Of a stretch of DNA of 46,807 bases, positions 22,714 through 33,304 are shown piece by piece (position 1 is the first letter of the stretch; every line of letters starts with the position of its first letter). Location: NCBI GenBank assembly GCA_025201705.1, contig MU616740.1:1-46807 (forward strand). Direction: 5' to 3'. The translations under genes and the position numbers were made by a program. This DNA comes from Dissophora ornata. Lineage: Eukaryota > Mortierellomycota > Mortierellomycetes > Mortierellales > Mortierellaceae. A model generated the notes under the pieces. It made no database searches. It saw nothing but the letters and a program-made list of their open reading frames with translations, and was not told the origin of the DNA.

Positions 22714-24467
22714 ATGTCTACAGAGGCCTACCCAAACCCACCCTCCTACGAGGAAGCCATCGGACAACTGCTGCAAAACCCCTCTGCCCCCACCATCCCC
22801 CAGCCTTACGACTCCAATGGCCTGACCCCTCGCGACTTCGATACCGTCAATCATGTCCAGGACGACGACGATCGAGATATAGAGGACGAACGTGGTTATG
22901 AGGAGTCAAGACCACTCAAGATGGGACGGGTCCCAGACGCAAGAGCTCAATTCACGTTTATTCAGCCCAGTGACACCGTCAACAGAGAGAGCAACAACAA
23001 CCACGGGCCGCTCTCAGGCATCAGGAACGTTTTCCACCACCAGCCAACTTACTCGGGTGTTGCAGCTGGTATTCCAACCCCAAACCCTCTTCTTCACGCT
23101 CAACCTATAAATCCCGCCTTCAATGCGCCGTTGGCACCACCTTCTGCACCGCCGCCAACTTCCCTCTATGCAGGTTCAGAGCTTCGAGGGCCAACTATTT
23201 ATCAGCAGCATCCACAGCCATGTCATATGGAGTCACAATTTCCAGCTGACAAGGGCAATGGTCTGTCAGCAACGGGGCCATCGAGTTCAGGTGAGGCATG
23301 TTCTAGTGCCACCATGTCTTATGCGCCTCCAACATCCCCACCACCACCAAGGCCAGTAACAGCCCCGATTACCCTGGCAGGGATTCCGGACACTCCCGGA
23401 CTGATAAATGCACAGGACGTCTCAATTGCAAATTATACACGTACCAAGCGAGGTGCAGAATCGTGTGATAAGGTCCTGGAGGATCCCTATCAGTTGTACA
23501 GGTTCTTTGTAGCCCATAACGATCGTCCCACCATGCATGTCTTGATCAATGGTAACCCTAGACACTTCCTAATTTCATAGAACTTGTCCATCTAGTATTC
23601 ATCGTGGCGGATTATATTTAACACCACTCGGATTCTACTGTATCTTGTCCAATAGGCCACCACAATGAATGTCGCGATTCATATGAGACAGACACGGACG
23701 GGAACCGCAAGCTGGTGACCAAGCAAACGCACGTGGATGACTTCAAAATCGATATCGATCTGACGCCGTTTATCTCGCCTAGAGGAACACTATACACATC
23801 GCCGGATCCCAAGACGGGGAAGACCTTGACCCTAAAAGAGGTGATGGAGCAGTTTGCTGAAGAGGAGAATACATTCAAGGAGATGCACATGCACAAGGTA
23901 AACGTTCGCTTCGTGTACTGCAGAGTCCAGAGAACACAAGGAAACCCCGATGTCTATGTTCTGAGTGCTGATGATGAACCCTATACGTCTTGGCTACACA
24001 ACTAATAGGCTGTTGCATGGGACTACGAGGAATTGACACGAGCAATCACTCACGCGATCCGGTCTGTCCATTATCGACATACAATTGAGATTTCGTATCC
24101 TTGCACCAACAACCTTGTCATTGTCAAGTCGTCTTCTTCACTGGCAAACTTCATGCGCAGTGGATGGACCAAGGCATTATGCTTTATTTCATTGGTTGGA
24201 GTGATCGCGTACCCTGCGGTATGTCAACAAATTCAACGCTTCTGCAAACTTCTTGTCCATGACCCCTTCGGCCGTCTGTCAACTTTTGATGTGTCCTAAT
24301 TAGAGAATACCCCTTATTTTTTATATTTTTTTTTTTTATAGCGCGAGATTTACAAAAAAGTCAAGGACAAGACGCTCAAGTCTGAATTCCAGATGATGAT
24401 TAGCACGCGAGACTTTTACAACCAGAACTACTGGAGCATAGTTGACAATGTCCAGTACAATTCATAA
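22714..24467 (+). CDS. unrecognised single-pass membrane protein with PPxY motif
   Basis: Four exons (22714..23551, 23656..23897, 24009..24218, 24342..24467) join in phase to 471 residues. I do not recognise the family. Residues 1-245 are proline-rich and disordered, starting with a PPSY motif (9-12), the ligand of WW domains in Nedd4/Rsp5 ubiquitin ligases, and including a poly-Pro SPPPPRP stretch. From about 255 on it looks folded: DPYQLYRFFVAHNDRP, a strand-rich block with DDFKIDIDLTPFI, then a helix EVMEQFAEEENTF, and WDYEELTRAITHAI. One hydrophobic segment (about 414-430, ALCFISLVGVIAYPA) is followed by a 40-residue charged tail, YKKVKDKTLKSEF to NVQYNS. No signal peptide is present. A PPxY-bearing membrane adaptor or cargo of Rsp5 is one possible role (inference). 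Confidence 0.8.
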
Positions 24468-24691
24468 GCAACGAGATACCAAAACACAAAACCCGGGCCA
24501 GATCATTTTATTATGTTGTTTATTCTAAATGACAAAATGATAACAATTCTCAAAGCACAGTAGTTTAAAAAAACCCCCCCTCTCCTCATCCGCCCTGCTT
24601 TCATTGGCAGCAACCGATGGTGGACCAAAATACATCTCATTCCCCCCCTTCGTCGTCCCAACAGAATCGAACCAATGACGGGAAAATTGGC

Positions 24692-26112
24692 TTAGAAATC
24701 CGAGAGCATGTCCTTGATGACAGCATAGTAGTCTTTTGAGACATAATCCTTCATCTCCTGCTTGGTGACCCAAGCAAAGTCAACGATCTCTTTGTTGTCA
24801 ACCTGGACTTGGCCTGCAAAGATGTGAGCCTTCATAAAGAAGACCTGTACGCGTTTTCACGAGGGTAAGGATAAACCATGTAAGAAAGTAGTGCAGTAGC
24901 GCGCTCAAAATATAATACCGACTGGCGGATAGCAAATAGAGTAGGAAAGCATTGTCAGCGCATGTTACCTTAGTACCCTTGGCGGCAACAGAAGACTCGG
25001 TCACGAAGTTCTTTGGGAGAGAGTAGTTGTAATGTCCAATGGGCACACGGCCAACGAACCACAGATCCATGTTCCCTCCGCACTCTTCCTGCAATTCACG
25101 ACCAGCAGCCTACGTCGCAGAAAAAAAAATACATCTTGTCAATTGACGCCTATTCCAGTAGCAATTGATCAAGTGTATGTCATCTCTTCAAAGTACGCCT
25201 CGTCTTATAATAGACCATCATTTACCTCCTGCAAGTTCTCGCAGACACGAACACCCCCCTGAGGGAACTGCCAGGCATGCTGTTCCCTAGGCTTCTTGAC
25301 GATCAGATACAGCGTCCGTTGCAATGCCCTCTCCAACGACCTAACATCGTTCGTACGATCGGCCTCTGTGATCCTCTCATTGAATTCGATCTTGGCCTCC
25401 ATAGCTGCGACGCGATCCTCCTCTGTGGATTCCTCCTCTGCTGCTTCCCCCTCTGTTGATCCTGCTGTTGATGCAGATGCAGATGATGATTTTGATGCTG
25501 AAGACTTTGATGATGTTGATGATGAATTTGCAGATCTCTCGGCCTCCTGCTGCTTCCAATTGCGTTCTGCAACCGATCCTTTCTTGAAATAAAACTCTGC
25601 TCCAAAAGGCGCGGCATTGTCACGCTCCAGATTCTTTTGGTACAAAAAGTATTCCTTCTCAAAGGGGGACAAGTCTCTGAGGATCAAGGGTTGACGAGAG
25701 ACAACGGCGCCTGCGACGATACGATTGCCACTGATAATGAGGTCCTTTGTCGAGGAAACGAGGGACGAGGAAGAGGTCGAGATGTTGGATTTCAAGGGTG
25801 CTTCTGTTGCTGAGGCAGAGGCATATGATCTTGCGGCAAGGGTCAAGCGCGCGGGAACAACTAAAGTGGTCGAGCAACGAGAGCGTTTGGTTTAGTGTTG
25901 ATTCCGGCTAGTTGAATCGACGGCGGGCACCGAGGCCGAGCCTTTTCTTCAACCCTATTAGTCATTCGCTCTGCATTGTCCTGAATGAAGTGAGGGGGAA
26001 AGCGGGTGTGTGTCGATGTGATTTGGTGTGTACCTTGAATCTTGGAACGTGCAGCAGTTGAAAGGGAACCAGCAGCGGCCCTGAAGACCTGTCTGCGAAG
26101 AATCGACGACAT
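24692..26112 (-). CDS. MRPL17: mitochondrial large-subunit ribosomal protein mL46 (Nudix fold)
   Basis: Exons 26034..26112, 25226..25860, 24969..25109 and 24692..24844 join in phase to 335 residues. It is a mitoribosomal subunit with a Nudix fold. The N-terminus MSSILRRQVFRAAAGSLSTAARS is basic and hydroxylated, as a mitochondrial presequence should be. RQPLILRDLSPFEKEYFLYQKNLE is the family's N-terminal block. A Ser-rich acidic insertion follows (about 130-165), then LYLIVKKPREQHAWQFPQGGV. The exon 2/3 junction creates a Nudix box with all catalytic-type positions, G-x5-E-x7-REL-Q-EE-C-G. GHYNYSLPKNF and VFFMKAHIFAGQV complete the fold. The first exon was placed by phase and presequence character. 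Divergent from HPM1 across 345 bp and convergent with the PPxY gene (224 bp). Confidence 0.92.
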
Positions 26113-26457
26113 GTATGTGCTCCTCTTTGGGGTGTGAATAGTTAAGAAAACAAGGCCGTGTATCCCGAACTGTCCCTTGAATGTGCAACTGATGGAGGAC
26201 GTGGCCGAGGCGGTTGAGAGTCGTGGAAGGATGCGTTGATTCAAACACAATTGTCTACCCTCAGACACAGGGACCGTGGAGCTGAGCGAGGATCCCGGTG
26301 GCTTGACAGTCTCGAGATTTGTTTATAACTGATCGACGGACAGTCACTCCACAGACCCTTGCTCTTTTTTTATACTTCAGAGGGCAAAGTAAAGAGGCGC
26401 TTCCTTTATCAGCACCAGGAACAGGATCCCCATTACTCACTATCGCCACAACTAGCC
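26113..26457. promoter_or_regulatory. shared divergent promoter mL46 / HPM1
   Basis: 345 bp between the divergent ATGs of a mitoribosomal protein and a ribosome-modifying methyltransferase. No TATA box was seen. Co-regulation is an inference from geometry. Confidence 0.35.
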
Positions 26458-27827
26458 ATGTTCAAGTTCAATTTCTCTGTAACAACAAGCTGCCGTCGCA
26501 ATAGGATTTTTTTCATCGTCGGATTCACCACAATATCGGGCCTCTTACTAACCTTCGTTTGGCTCTTCTTAGGCGGATGACCTCGAGTTCGACGACCCAG
26601 AGCTGGCCAACCAGCAAGACGACGACCAACTGGAGGACCTCTCTAAACCACTTGAATCCCTGTCAGTCTCAGCTTCCAATGAAAGCCTCGTCCCTGCCTC
26701 TCAATTGAACATCCAATCCAAATCCTGCCTTCAGAGCTTGCCCCTGACGCTCCACTATGAACTGGCGCAAATACCAGTCCTCAACCAGGGCTCTGGGGCT
26801 GCGACTGCCATCGCGACGGACGTGAAAACAGGCAAGGAAAAAGAAGTCGTTACTCTTTACAAGCGCAACCTGGAGGATGTAAAATTCCAGATCGCACAGG
26901 AAGACGATGACTTTGACACTGCGGAGGAAAAGAGTGGCGACAACAAGGATGCAAAGGACACGACTACGGGGCCTGGAGGAGTGGAAATGCTGGCTCTGGC
27001 TGGAAAGAGTGATCTAGTCAAGGGTGTCTATGAAGGTGGACTCAAGACATGGGAATGTGCCTTGGATTTGGTGGCGTACTTGGCAGAACAGAAAGAGAAC
27101 TACGATGGCAAGAAGGTCTTGGAGGTAAATGACATAGAAAAGAAAAAGTGCCACGATGGAACCGGAGAAGTTTCAGGAGCTGATATTTGCGTACTAATCG
27201 TGGTTGGACTTCCTCTCTAGCTTGGATGCGGCTCTGCACTGCCAGGAATATATGTTTTGACACAATCGAACTCTGTCAAGGTGGATCTTCAGGACTACAA
27301 CGATCAGGTCCTCAAACTCGTCACGCTACCCAATGTACTCCTCAACACGCATGTGCGACCTGACCAGCAACCCACCGATGACAGCGAGGAAGAGGAAGAG
27401 GAAGAGAAGGCCAGCGAAAAGACAGAAAAAGCCGAAGACGAGGATGGCGATGAAGAGGACGAAGAGGAGGAGGACGAAGAACCCGAGGCAGATCCTGCTG
27501 ATGGTGACTTCGGAGGCGTGGAGCTTGATCTCCCCGATTCCGAAGAGGACAAACTGGCTCTGGTACAGAAGGTCGAATCTCAGACAAAGTTCTTCTTGGG
27601 TGACTGGTCTGGCTTGGTGGATCTCATGGGCTTTAATGGCGACGGGGACAAGTATGACCTGATCCTGACAAGCGAGACTATCTACGCAGAGGAGTCGCAT
27701 TCCAAGCTTTATGCCACCATTAAGAACTCACTCAAGCGCAACGGCAAAGCGTAAGTGCTACTTGTATAGAGCTGGAGTATGTATAATCATATCCTTCCGA
27801 TGATCAAACTGCCCTTCGGTGTTACAA

Positions 27828-27858
<31 letters not shown>

Positions 27859-28012
27859 CGTAGCTGCAAAGACGTTTTATTTTGGAGTTGGAGGTGATAT
27901 CCTTTCATTCAGGCGGTTAATCGAGAAAGATGGCGTCTTTGATGTCAAGGTCGTCTTTTCAGCCCAGGCATTTGTCCGTCGCGAGATTCTTGAGCTGACC
28001 TTCAAAGCATAA
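26458..28012 (+). CDS. HPM1: protein-histidine N-methyltransferase, HPM1/METTL18 family
   Basis: Exons 26458..26478 (only MFKFNFS), 26573..27124, 27221..27750, and a last exon ending at 28012, about 419 residues. In yeast the family methylates a His of ribosomal protein uL3. Residues show the METTL18 layout: N-terminal FNF element, ADDLEF acidic region, LVKGVYEGGLKTWECALDLVAYL, motif I LELGCGSALPGIY created at the exon 2/3 junction, LQDYN ribose-binding acid, DLILTSETIY, and the C-terminal FGVGG and REILEL. A long Glu/Asp/Lys-rich insert (27385-27500) interrupts the fold. The last junction is odd: GTAAGT at 27751 is an ideal donor leaving phase 2, but the only AG (27862-27863) gives phase 1. 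The family sequence expects ..FVAAKTFYFG, which would start near 27856, inside a 29-T tract. Confidence 0.9.
27830..27858 (+). repeat. 29-base T homopolymer at a 3' splice site
   Basis: Poly-T run directly preceding CGTAGCTGCAAAG in the last intron of HPM1. It coincides with the place where the family-consistent exon should begin. Confidence 0.9.
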
Positions 28013-31000
28013 GATTATATATCCTTTAGTCGCAATCCGTAGCAAAAGAAGAGTCCACTGAGTACTTAAACAGACTGCGTCTACTGCAGCATAGTCATGT
28101 AGCCACTGTTGCACGGCAGAATGAGGACAATGCTCGTGGTCCCAGACATTTTGAGAGCAGAGAGCAGATTTTCGCGTAAATTATTTTTTTTTGGCCACGT
28201 GTAGGTCCAAGCGTTGTCGCAGCAGTCGACGGAGCTTCACAGGGGACTCTGCAAACCCACACCACCACTAGCAAAATCAAACATAAACAGGAAGCTTATT
28301 CAACTTCTGTTGCCTTAAGTGCGAAACTCAAGGAGAAGGCGCCATCCGTTAATGGTACCATTGAGTTTAGACTGTAGAAATATTCGCAATGCGGCAAAAG
28401 AAAGATTTCACAAGGGGCTGGCTGTTCTTGACAGCTCTACATATTGATCTCGGACCACCGTCTCCATGGGAAGGATGCCGTAGATCGCTGTTTCAATAAG
28501 GCTGAAAGCAATTTCCAATGCAAACTGGAAAGTGATGCTCGGCATCGAACGGTGCCTTCTCGACATAGTATGCACCCCATAAAATAAATTCTCGGGTGTG
28601 CTTGGCGTATCGCCTTGTGTTGTCTAAATAAAGTGACACCAACTTTTCTTGTCATTTACGCGCTATAGGAAGCCGGCCTGCCTTTGGCGCATTGAGAGAG
28701 AATATATATTTGATTTGAAACATATCGATGTCCTAGCGCCGCCACAGCAATGACTGCTTAAGGTTGAGGAAAATTACTTTCTTGTTGGCATTTAGGCTTG
28801 TGGGCTTGGTTCATTCCAAGTCTTCATTCGTGGTCGCCGCTGCAGTGGTGGTTTTTGACTGTGACAGCGGAGGATGCAAAGGGACGCATGCACAGCGTTG
28901 GGGTCTGCCCCAAGGCATTCTATGTTGTTGACGTAGGAACTTCCGCGGCGCTAACAAGAGCACTCCCAACATATCCTAAGCGTCCTCGGAATGGAAGTAC
29001 GTCGGCTCGTCCTTCACCATAAGAGTGATATCCGGAACATCCGCCTCATTTGACAATTAAGCATATGACACTGACTCTACATGAAGGCTGTTACCCCACC
29101 GCCCTCCCTTGCTTCCTCTTTTCAGTAGTTTAGCTTGTCCCTGTTGTCTTTAACGTGATCGTTACACGCTTTGACATTAACCAAGCTACAAACATTCAGA
29201 GAAAGGGCTCAAGCACTGACTGACCAAAATGGCAAGACCCAAAGCGCGAAGATGAAATAGGGGCCATTTGTGACGGCCATATAGTCGTGGACGCGTCCAC
29301 CGTTTGAGGTCGCCGCCGCGTTGTTTATTTCTTGTTAATAAGCATGTATTTGTTATCCAAGAAATGACCCGATGACTTTTGTCAGTAGCAAAAGGAGAAC
29401 AGACGGATTGGAGTTGCGCAATGCAGCCGAGCGCGTTTGCCATGCTCTATGTACTTTATGAGTACTGGACCCTGCCTCTGCATTTCGGCTCATGTGCTGC
29501 ACCTTGGGCGCAGAACTTGATCGGTTGGAAACAGGGAATCGGAGGCAACGGTTGCCCTATAGAGGCCATTGCGGCTCCTTTCACATCACCCCTGGTTCGC
29601 CGGGGGGCGGCATGAAGCGCTCGTTGAGATTGGAGAGTAAGACTTAGAGCTATCTCTAGTGCGGATGAAGCTTCAGGAACCAGGAACACGAGACGGAGTC
29701 AGAGATGCCCTTTCGCCTGCATGTGCAAACCCCGGGCTATTATGCAGGAGAGGGCCTAGGGCTCGGCTGACAGAATCAAATCAACTGATTACCGACTGTG
29801 GTGTGGCATGGGAATAAACAGACCCTCGCGCAAGGTTCCTCCACATTCCAGCCGTGAGTAGACAACACGAACCTATTGAGTGATGTTGTTTTGATGTTGT
29901 TGCTGTTGTCGAACACGCCTTTCCTCCCTTTTCCTTCTCCGACGGCGTGTCCTTTATCCCTCCACACTCTGTGCGACCCATCCGGACACCCTATGACGAC
30001 CTGTATACAGGCTCTCCTGAATCGGCGCTTGTTTGTTTATTTGTTTGTTTACCAACACGATAAAGCAACACATGCACTGAATATTCACCCACCACCATTG
30101 CTGTTACTTACGCCTCCTCCCCCCCCCACACAAACGCCTCCACCCCTTCTTGTTTTCTCGTCGCGCGATCAATTGGCGCCGCGGGACGCGTCATGCATAC
30201 TGTGCTCGTTACTTTATCCCTACAATACCCCCTGGACTCTTAAGTCAGGAAGCATGTGCAACTGCGATAGTCCAAGAATGTCGTCAATAGCGAGTCCAAA
30301 CAAAGACCGCTATCGATCGTTTTTGTTTTGGAATTGCCTGAGAAAATAGAGAATATAGGCCACTCACTGTCATGTGCAGAAGTGTTTCCCAAGCAGCGAC
30401 AAGTGTGAACATCTGTGGGGCTACCATTGAGAGTGTACTCAAGATTTAGAACCAATATCGTACGTGTACACAGAATTCGGGGTTAATTTTTTAAAGCCAG
30501 TTGGAGCCGAGCGAGGTCAAATCAAAGCGATCCGGCTCTCATCCGATAGCTGCAGTGTAACAAACCCTGTTCCTTGGCTTGAAGTTGCACTCAGTTCACC
30601 AAAAGGTACAGTCAGCCTGAATGACAGAGAGTACTTTAATCCACATTGTAGTCTATCTCGCGTCGGTTCTGCACATTTTCTCCCTCTCGTGTCAGCATAA
30701 AATTCGCGTCAGACGCTCTTTTCAACAATCTTGGTCAACGAGAGTCGAGCGCGTTCCTCCGGTAACAAGGCAATAACCGAAAAAAAAACAAGTATCAACA
30801 ATCCCCACGAGCCTTGACAGAATAAACCAGGGGTGAATAAACTATAATAAAATTTTACGCAATTGAGTGTTAAAAAAGCGCCATGTCCCCGTTCCTCCGA
30901 TACCGATGTATGTGAGGTATTCACTCCACTCGATCGCTTGTTTACATGCCTAAACACTGGTATGTCGATATGCGGCCGCTGCCGGCGGCGGCTAAATCTG

Positions 31001-31235
31001 TTATTTCGCTGGGCCATGGACCCCAATGTCGATAACGTCCAGGGGTGGTAAATGCAGGGGCAAGAAATAATCACCGCCGTTGCCAGATCCAAATTGGCGA
31101 ATATAAAAAGAACGCTTGTCAGCTCAGAGTACTTTCTTTTTTCCCTTGTCGCAGCACCTTCAACCTTCCAGTCCTCTCTTCCTTGTCCGCCTTCCTTGCT
31201 CTATTCCCATCAAGCCAAAAGAAACGAAACTCACG
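28013..31235. other. 3.2 kb region with no recognised gene
   Basis: Open frames are short, and none carries a motif I know or spliced continuity. T/G simple tracts occur near 30026-30050. No tRNA-like cloverleaf, terminal repeats or transposase remnant was recognised by eye. The right end holds the lipase promoter. Confidence 0.55.
31102..31108 (+). promoter_or_regulatory. TATA box of lipase gene
   Basis: TATAAAA 134 bp before the ATG, with ATTGG (an inverted CCAAT) a few bases upstream, followed by a T/C-rich leader. Confidence 0.55.
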
Positions 31236-32358
31236 ATGCATTTCTCCAAGATCATGTCTGTCGTTGCGGTGACTATGGCCACCATCGCGTTCAATTCAGT
31301 TGAAGCCTCTCCCATCCCAGTCACCGAAGCCGTCAGCAACTACGTTCCCCTCAACAAGCGCACGTACACGGCTGAGGAGATTGGCCAGCACGAGAAGATC
31401 CTGAAGCGTTCTTCGTTCGGTTTTAACGATTGGTCCTGCAAGCCTTCGGCTGCGCATCCTCGCCCCGTTGTCTTGGTTCACGGTCTTGTAGGTTGGCGCT
31501 TCCATAAAGTGTTTACGTGAAGAGATTCTGCAGACCCTTACGCGTTTTTTTTTTATCTTTGCAGATCGGAAATGGCTGGGACAACTGGCTGTACATGGGC
31601 CCAAGATTCGCTGTCCGCGGATACTGCGTGTTCAGTTTGACATATGGAACGCTGCCCGGCATCCCCTTGTTCGCTGGTCTGGACAAGATGGAAAACAGTG
31701 CCCTGCAGCTGTCAACCTTTATTGACAAGGTTTTAGCTGCGACCAACACCACCAAGGTTAACTTGGTCGGCCACTCTCAGGGATCGCTGATGCCCCGTTA
31801 CTACCTCAAGTACTTGGGAGGTGCCCCCAAGATTGGTAAGGAATCAAACCTGGAATATAGTTGCTTTTCCTTTGTCTGCTCCATTTTACAAATGTCCTGA
31901 TGATCTCTTGTCAATTTTTTTAATTCTGAAAAGACAAATATGCTGCCTTTGGCCCCATCGCCTACGGAACAACGCTCGATGGCTTGATCCCTTTCATAAC
32001 CGCACTTGGTCTCTACGATAGCGTCAAGTCCGTCATCGAGCCGTATTGCTATTCTTGCTTCGAGTTCCTCGTCGGATCGGATTTCCTCACGAATTTGAAT
32101 GCTGATGGCGACACTGTTCCCGGTGTTCAGTACAGGTTCATTGCCTCCAAGACCGACGAAGTTGTGACCCCCTACACCAACGGATTCCTCAGAGATAAGA
32201 ACCCCTTGGTTCAGGACGTTGTTCTTCAGAACCTCTGCGCCGTGGACTTGTCGGAGCATGTTGCTGTGATGGCTGACCCTATCGTCTTCCATGAGGTCGA
32301 CGCCTTCTTTGACCCAACTGCTCCTCAGACGGTCAACTGCCTCTCTGCTCTTTACTAA
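31236..32358 (+). CDS. secreted class 2 (EstA-type) lipase, alpha/beta hydrolase
   Basis: Exons 31236..31487, 31565..31835 and 31934..32358 join in phase to 315 residues. It is a secreted triacylglycerol lipase/esterase. A signal peptide (about 1-25, ending VEA) is followed by a short pro-region with LNKR and LKR dibasic sites. HPRPVVLVHGL is the oxyanion-hole strand, and GNGWDNWLYMGPRF is the typical class 2 lipase block. GHSQGS is the nucleophile elbow (Ser about 155), KTDEVVTPY supplies the probable acid, and LSEHVAVMADP carries the probable His. Several Cys residues (YCYSCF, NLCAVD, NCLSALY) suggest disulfides. A strong TATA box and a clean AATAAA signal frame the gene. Substrate range cannot be read from sequence. 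Confidence 0.92.
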
Positions 32359-33304
32359 AAGAGAGAAGACGCGAAGAAACAAACACAGACAGGAACAACC
32401 GTCCCCCCATCTGAAGCGAGCAGCCCGCGTTCCCATCCTCCCCCCTCTTCGTATTTATCGATTATGTATTTATCAATTATGTATATATCCTCTGCAGTGG
32501 CCACGTCGAGGCCTCTGTAACCTTACTCTACCTGCCACTTATTACCTGGTCTTTTACGGGCATCATCCTCATGTAATCAGATTCATAAATAAAGTTCCCA
32601 CCAACATTCCTCAACTAGCTTCTAAATGCTCACATCATCTTTGTACTCCCATGTCATGAGCAACACATTCCACACGTGGGGGATGGTTTTTTGAGAGCTT
32701 TGTAAGCAAAATGGACATGCAGGATACATCGATACGTACAAAACAAAATAATCCTATCGTCGATCGGTCGGAGTCGCCTGCTTCTGGATGAATAGATTGT
32801 TATTAGAAGTTGGAACCCTGAAGAGGGGGTCTTGCATGCGACAGGACTCTTGGATAAGGCATGGGTGATTCAGAAATGCGACGCGGCAACATCAGAAAGG
32901 CCCTCCAAGCAACTGCGGATCCTATCCTTACTGGCCATGTCTGACGGTCTAGCACGCGCCGCATGCGACAAATGATGGCTGCCTTGACTTTTTCTGCTGC
33001 GTCAATCTTTCTAACCTCCTGAAATGTAATCTTTTGAGCGTGTTAATGATATGCTATCCAAACTCGTTCAAGCCTAGATTGAGGCACATGAAACAAAAGT
33101 ACGGGCTTGACTTCTCCTTGACTTGATAACCAATCAAGCGACCTGTCCTTCATACGCCCCCGCAATGTATTGGGCAACAACGACGCGACTTTTGAGACAC
33201 GCGTCCAGCTTATCCACAGCTTCAGTAAATGCAAGGTTTATTTTTGTTTCGATGGGCAAATAAATGCATGTGCATGTGTGAGAGAATGCTTAAAAAGTAA
33301 ACGC
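32359..33304. other. convergent intergenic lipase / NAN1
   Basis: 946 bp between convergent stops. It contains the lipase 3' UTR; otherwise nothing recognised. Confidence 0.55.
32588..32593 (+). terminator. poly(A) signal of lipase gene
   Basis: AATAAA 230 bp after the lipase stop codon, in an A/T-rich 3' UTR. Confidence 0.5.

Noticed and set aside
24661..24680. B-box-like GGTTCGATTCTG on the minus strand
   Set aside because: The upstream sequence that would form the rest of a tRNA is the mL46 coding exon, and no cloverleaf is possible.
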